34,732 nt of DNA from Calcarisporiella thermophila CBS 279.70. Taxonomy: Eukaryota > Calcarisporiellomycota. The stretch spans positions 95,485-130,216 of the forward strand of contig NW_027192220.1 in the NCBI RefSeq assembly GCF_041956535.1, written 5' to 3'. Shown here in pieces: positions 31,243 to 34,732 of the stretch. A program made the position numbers and the translations under genes. Position 1 is the stretch's first letter. Every line of letters begins with the position of its first letter. Under the pieces are notes generated by a model, which saw nothing but the letters and a program-made list of their open reading frames with translations, ran no database searches and was not told where the DNA came from.

Positions 31243-31315
31243 GGGGGACTAGCTCAAATGGTAGAGCGCTCGCTTAGCATGCGAGAGGCACCGGGATCGA
31301 TACCCGGGTTCTCCA
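31243..31315 (+). tRNA. tRNA-Ala (anticodon AGC)
   Basis: 73 nt. Acceptor stem GGGGGAC pairs with GTTCTCC (with G-U pairs). A box TAGCTCAAATGG. Anticodon stem CTCGC/GCGAG with loop TTAGCAT, anticodon AGC. B box GGATCGATACC in a 5-bp T arm. No intron. It forms the right border of the transposon stack. Confidence 0.94.
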
Positions 31316-32205
31316 AAGCAGTGTAATTTTTTGGTCTTTGAGTACTAAATTTTATGTACTTTTGTAAATAATTTACCAATTCTCAATTGTTTCATTTTGC
31401 TTCACACATAGACAATTTAACTCTAAAGATTTCAGTATGTTTTCGAGGTTTTATCTGATTAAAAATACAGTTGGTGAGTCTCGGATTGTTTTACTGGATA
31501 TTTTTTGAACATACACGACAAAAGCATAAATTCTGAAGATGGGTTAAATTGGCTAGATTAATTTAGCTAATTTGTTCGGCTATGACTATAGCCTTACTCT
31601 AACCACATCGTAGTAGACTACAATGAATTTTCACATAAATGCTATTTCAATAGGCTAAAAAAATGATAAATGAAACCATCACTTAGAAATCTCAGTGTAA
31701 TTGAAATATTTTGATTAACCTATTGTAATTCTGTGAAATCTATCTAGCAAAAAACAAATGGTTTCCCTTTGCGGATTTTAAAATATGCTCAGGCTTGTGC
31801 AAGTGCAAGTTTCAGCTGGATAGTAGACATTAGAAACTTTCTTATGCATAAAGTTTTCTTAGTTCAAATCATATCTCTAAATCCCGACAAGAATAATGAT
31901 AGATTCTATTCAAGGTGACGAACATGGTCGGTAGTTTGCAGTTATTCTGCTCTTGGCAGTAGTAGACAAAGATATTGGCTTCCACCTGAGGATTAATTTT
32001 TGCCGAAGTTGTTACTAGCATTGGGTGTTCTATGAACAAAAAAAAAACTCTCTTGAATCGCTTGTCCTTCAACGTAACTAAAAGTGTTTTTTTCTAACTC
32101 TTTTTATATTTCATTCACCCGCGGTGATACATAACAAGCGTGAAAACCTAATATATAATAATCCACCCTCTGACATTTGGAGCTCGCCTTATCGAAAAAA
32201 AAAAA
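31316..32205. other. AT-rich intergenic DNA
   Basis: About 890 bases. A minus-strand frame at 31869-32072 has a few Cys (YYCQEQNNC..YSC) that recall a secreted-protein end, but it lacks an ATG-led signal peptide and clear exons, so it is not called. The last bases before the next gene are an A run. Confidence 0.45.
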
Positions 32206-33538
32206 ATGCCATCGGATTGTGAGGCATTAGTAGAAGGTGAAAATGAGGGTTTAATGTCAACACCTCATTCTGATGAGAATCCAACCCGGGCAAAAAGTTC
32301 TCGAAAAAACCTGCTCATAGTTTTTTTCTTATTAATTTACTACGTCTTGTTGCTTGTGATATACAGCGGCGTAAATCTTGGAGGCATTTTCCGGCGCTCG
32401 GTAATCTAGATCTTAATACCCTCTTCAAACTGTATTCATAGCTTAGCCTATTTTTACAATACAGTCACACTACTCGAAGAATTATTGTCGTCTCTACAGT
32501 TACAGTGGCAAATGCTATACTGCTTCGGATATAGAATATGAAGATTTGGATTCGGAAGTATGCTTAGGTGAAAAATCCAAAATACTTCGAGGTGAATGCT
32601 CCGCTTCAATTCCTTGGAATGAAAAAGTTGAATACACGTTTAAAGGTGAAAAAAGTAAAATCCGCATTGATGTTAGCTGCTTGATCGGAGTAAGACTCAT
32701 GTGCAAATTCTTATTTATTCTCCCATGCTGATGATTGCTGAATTTCTTTTAACAGGGTGGCAATGTTGTTATAAAGAATTCAAACGATGTTTTCCAAGCT
32801 GGCATCTCCTTTCATGTGCGTGCCAGTCAACAAGAGCTCCACAAAAAAATAAATATCACAGCCCAAAAAAATCAAGAATCTGATACAAATAATATACATG
32901 TTTTTGCAGACAGCATTGGGCCCGATACCTCGTGTGTGAATGTTGATATTACGATATTACTTTCCAATAAAACGGAACTCCTCGAAATCGACTATCCGAA
33001 TGCCAACTTTGATATATCTGGAGTGCAAATGAATACTTTGAACCTAGATGCCTATAGGGGCAAAGTGAAGGCTAAGGTGATCATAGGTGTGATGAATTTT
33101 GAAGGATAATGAAATTGTACCAATAATGAATATCACTAGGATCTTGCTCTGAGTTCATTAAGGGTGAATATCAGGCGTGGTGATATAGAATTCATGTCAA
33201 CGACCACCGATTATTGTAGCATTAGAACGGGGAGTGACAAATTGAAACTTAATATCAGCCCTACCAATGGCCGCAATGCGTACTATTTTATTGAGAGTAA
33301 TAACTTGGAAATGAAGATTCCGCGTCACCGTTATCAAGGAAGTTTTGCTATCACTTCCTATGACAATGTGAACGGACCAGCATATATTGGTCCCAACCAC
33401 TCGGATCTTATCATTACGAGAAATCTGACTGACGATATATCTGGAAGGGTGTCTATCAACGGTTATTATCAAACTAATCAGACAGATTCAATTTTACAAA
33501 TATACTCATCAAAGAGTTTTCAGCTGAATTTTACTTGA
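32206..33538 (+). CDS. Type II membrane protein of unrecognised family, paralogue A
   Basis: Four exons: 32206-32400, 32465-32689, 32756-33088 and 33140-33538, all phase 0, giving 383 aa. A short acidic/polar cytosolic start (1-34) is followed by one helix (NLLIVFFLLIYYVLLLVIYS, 35-54) after basic RKN, so the rest should lie outside the cytosol or in the lumen. The ectodomain has about six Cys, several N-glycosylation sequons (NIT, NKT, NLT) and alternating beta-like sequence: SIPWNEKVEYTFKGEKSKIR, DVSCLIG-GGNVVIKNSND, and later repeated ladder-like segments (LRVNIRRGDIEFMS). The pattern recalls beta-helix or adhesin-like domains such as DUF4097, but I make no firm match. A tandem relative follows at 34094. 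The third intron could use a donor two or three bases earlier; the one chosen keeps frame. Confidence 0.75.
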
Positions 33539-34093
33539 TTCTAATTGTGATAGTTTTTGAATAATATCGGCATGATATCACTATTAAATAATAGACATCG
33601 TATTTATATCTAACCCTTCTTCCAATACATTAGAATCTAAGAGTTTTCATTGCTCAATCAGAGTTTAATGCAGTAATACTTGAGCAAAACTATTACCAAA
33701 GCGCTTACTGATTTATAATGCTATTTGCTTAAAAATCGCATTGCATAGATTATAGACTCTATGTGCTAAATATTTTCTCCCTAAATCTGAAACTTCTAAA
33801 GACAGAGACTAATCAGTTGACAATATCGATATAACTCTAAGTACTAGTATGCTATTTCTTAACAAAAATTTCCACAGCATACTGTACTTGAAAACACTAT
33901 TTTTTTTTTTCACCATCGGGAAAGGATAATATTTAAGTAAGTAGACAACATTTTATTGTGTTCGTACTACGAAGCTATCCTCTACTCTTGGCAGCACTTT
34001 TTGTATTATTATAGCGCAACCTTTTGAACACGTGTAACAATTAGAATAAGAATTTTAGATGTACTCAATGGCTCTTTTTATTCTCAAACCGCC
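33539..34093. other. AT-rich spacer between tandem paralogues
   Basis: About 550 bases with a T run at 33900-33910. No gene seen. It should hold the terminator of paralogue A and the former promoter of paralogue B. Confidence 0.5.
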
Positions 34094-34718
34094 ATGACTT
34101 CGGATTATGAGGCATTACCGGGATTGACAAATGAGGCGGATGTGGGCAATGTTTGTTCGAATGTCCCCTCTAAGCGGCGAATAATGTGACCTCGAATCAT
34201 CTTAATGACCTTGTTTTCCTTGCTAATATTGGTATTTGGTTGCATGTATTACTTCAACTTCGTAGAAAACCAGGTAAATAGTTGACTTGGTATAGAATAG
34301 CTTGCTGTTTAATCATGAATCACAGGAACATAAACCATAAGTATAATATTGCTCTATTCTTAACGTAGCAGGAGGATTGGGATTGGTCTCAGTATGATAG
34401 TGATTTTTGGAGTATAAAATGTTGCACTAAAAGGGATTTACGTTACTATTCTTCGAGCAATTCCACAACTGAGAAATCTACATTTCTACAGGATAAATGC
34501 CCCGCCTTAATTCCGTGGAATAGCAAATCTGAGCATATTTTTAAAGTTGAGCAGCGCAATATTAACATCGATGTGAGCTGCTTGGTGGGGGTAGGTGATA
34601 TACTAAGAACTTGTAGTTAAGTCATTGCTGTCTGATGAAAGTTATATAGGGGGGTAACGTCATAATAAAGAAATCGAATAACGCCACGCATGGTAGTCCC
34701 TACAAAAAGTCTTTTTAA
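34094..34718 (+). pseudogene. Paralogue B of the type II membrane protein, apparently decayed
   Basis: Exons match paralogue A one by one: 34094-34273, 34372-34590 and 34650 onward. Shared features are the start (MTSDYEALPG against MPSDCEALVEG), one helix (LMTLFSLLILVFGCMYYF), KCPALIPWNSKSEHIFK against ECSASIPWNEKVEYTFK, INIDVSCLVG against IRIDVSCLIG, and GGNVIIKKSN against GGNVVIKNSN at the start of exon 3. Two lesions are visible: an in-frame TGA at 34187-34189, just before the helix, and a TAA at 34716-34718 soon after exon 3 begins. Splice signals remain intact. It is either a young pseudogene or its exon structure differs from A, for example a start downstream of the TGA. The window ends 14 bases later. 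Confidence 0.65.
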
Positions 34719-34732
34719 GGAAATTGCTTAGA

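Noticed and set aside
31869-32072. Cys-containing 67-aa minus-strand frame
   Set aside because: No ATG at its start, no signal peptide and no clear exon partner. It recalls a secreted-protein end but support is too weak to call.

Overview
This is a eukaryotic nuclear window, most likely from an ascomycete-type fungus. The genes are compact and carry many short introns, mostly 50-100 nt with GT..AG ends. The set is typically fungal: a two-domain fluoride exporter, a SulP-STAS sulfate permease, a double-length HtrA protease of the NMA111 type, SEC62, the TFIIIC tau95 subunit, an ARG82-type inositol polyphosphate kinase and a DUF1772 protein. Intergenic DNA is AT-rich with many T and A runs. The exact lineage cannot be fixed from the sequence alone.

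Layout. 1-4068: gene-poor AT-rich DNA with a predicted secreted protein (645-1082, -) and a predicted four-helix membrane protein (1766-2520, -). 4069-25634: the conserved core. In order it holds an MFSD1-like MFS transporter (+), mitochondrial tRNA 2-thiouridylase (-), TFIIIC tau95 (-), a TOM6-like tail-anchored protein (+), SEC62 (+), a DUF1772 protein (-), a small twin-cysteine protein (-), a FEX-type fluoride exporter (-), a sulfate permease (+), NMA111 (-), a divergent small membrane protein (+) and ARG82-type IPMK (+). Exon structures were worked out by hand. For almost every gene the phases close exactly and the family motifs are restored across the junctions.

26093-31315: a stack of transposable elements bracketed by tRNA-Val(UAC) and tRNA-Ala(AGC). 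It contains a 700-N assembly gap, three copies (one mostly hidden in the gap) of a SINE-like element with a tRNA-like head, a LINE remnant of non-LTR type, two solo LTRs of different families, a foldback MITE-like element and a polyadenylated retrocopy. Target-site duplications and internal empty sites allow the insertion history to be read directly: one solo LTR and the MITE interrupt a SINE, another solo LTR interrupts the LINE reading frame, and two retroposons landed one after the other at nearly the same target site.

32206-34732: a tandem pair of paralogues encoding predicted type II membrane proteins with a beta-rich ectodomain. The first is intact (383 aa). The second is apparently decayed and runs near the window end. 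I do not recognise the family. This pair and the SINE-like family are the best candidates for something not yet described. No operon, CRISPR or prokaryotic feature is present.
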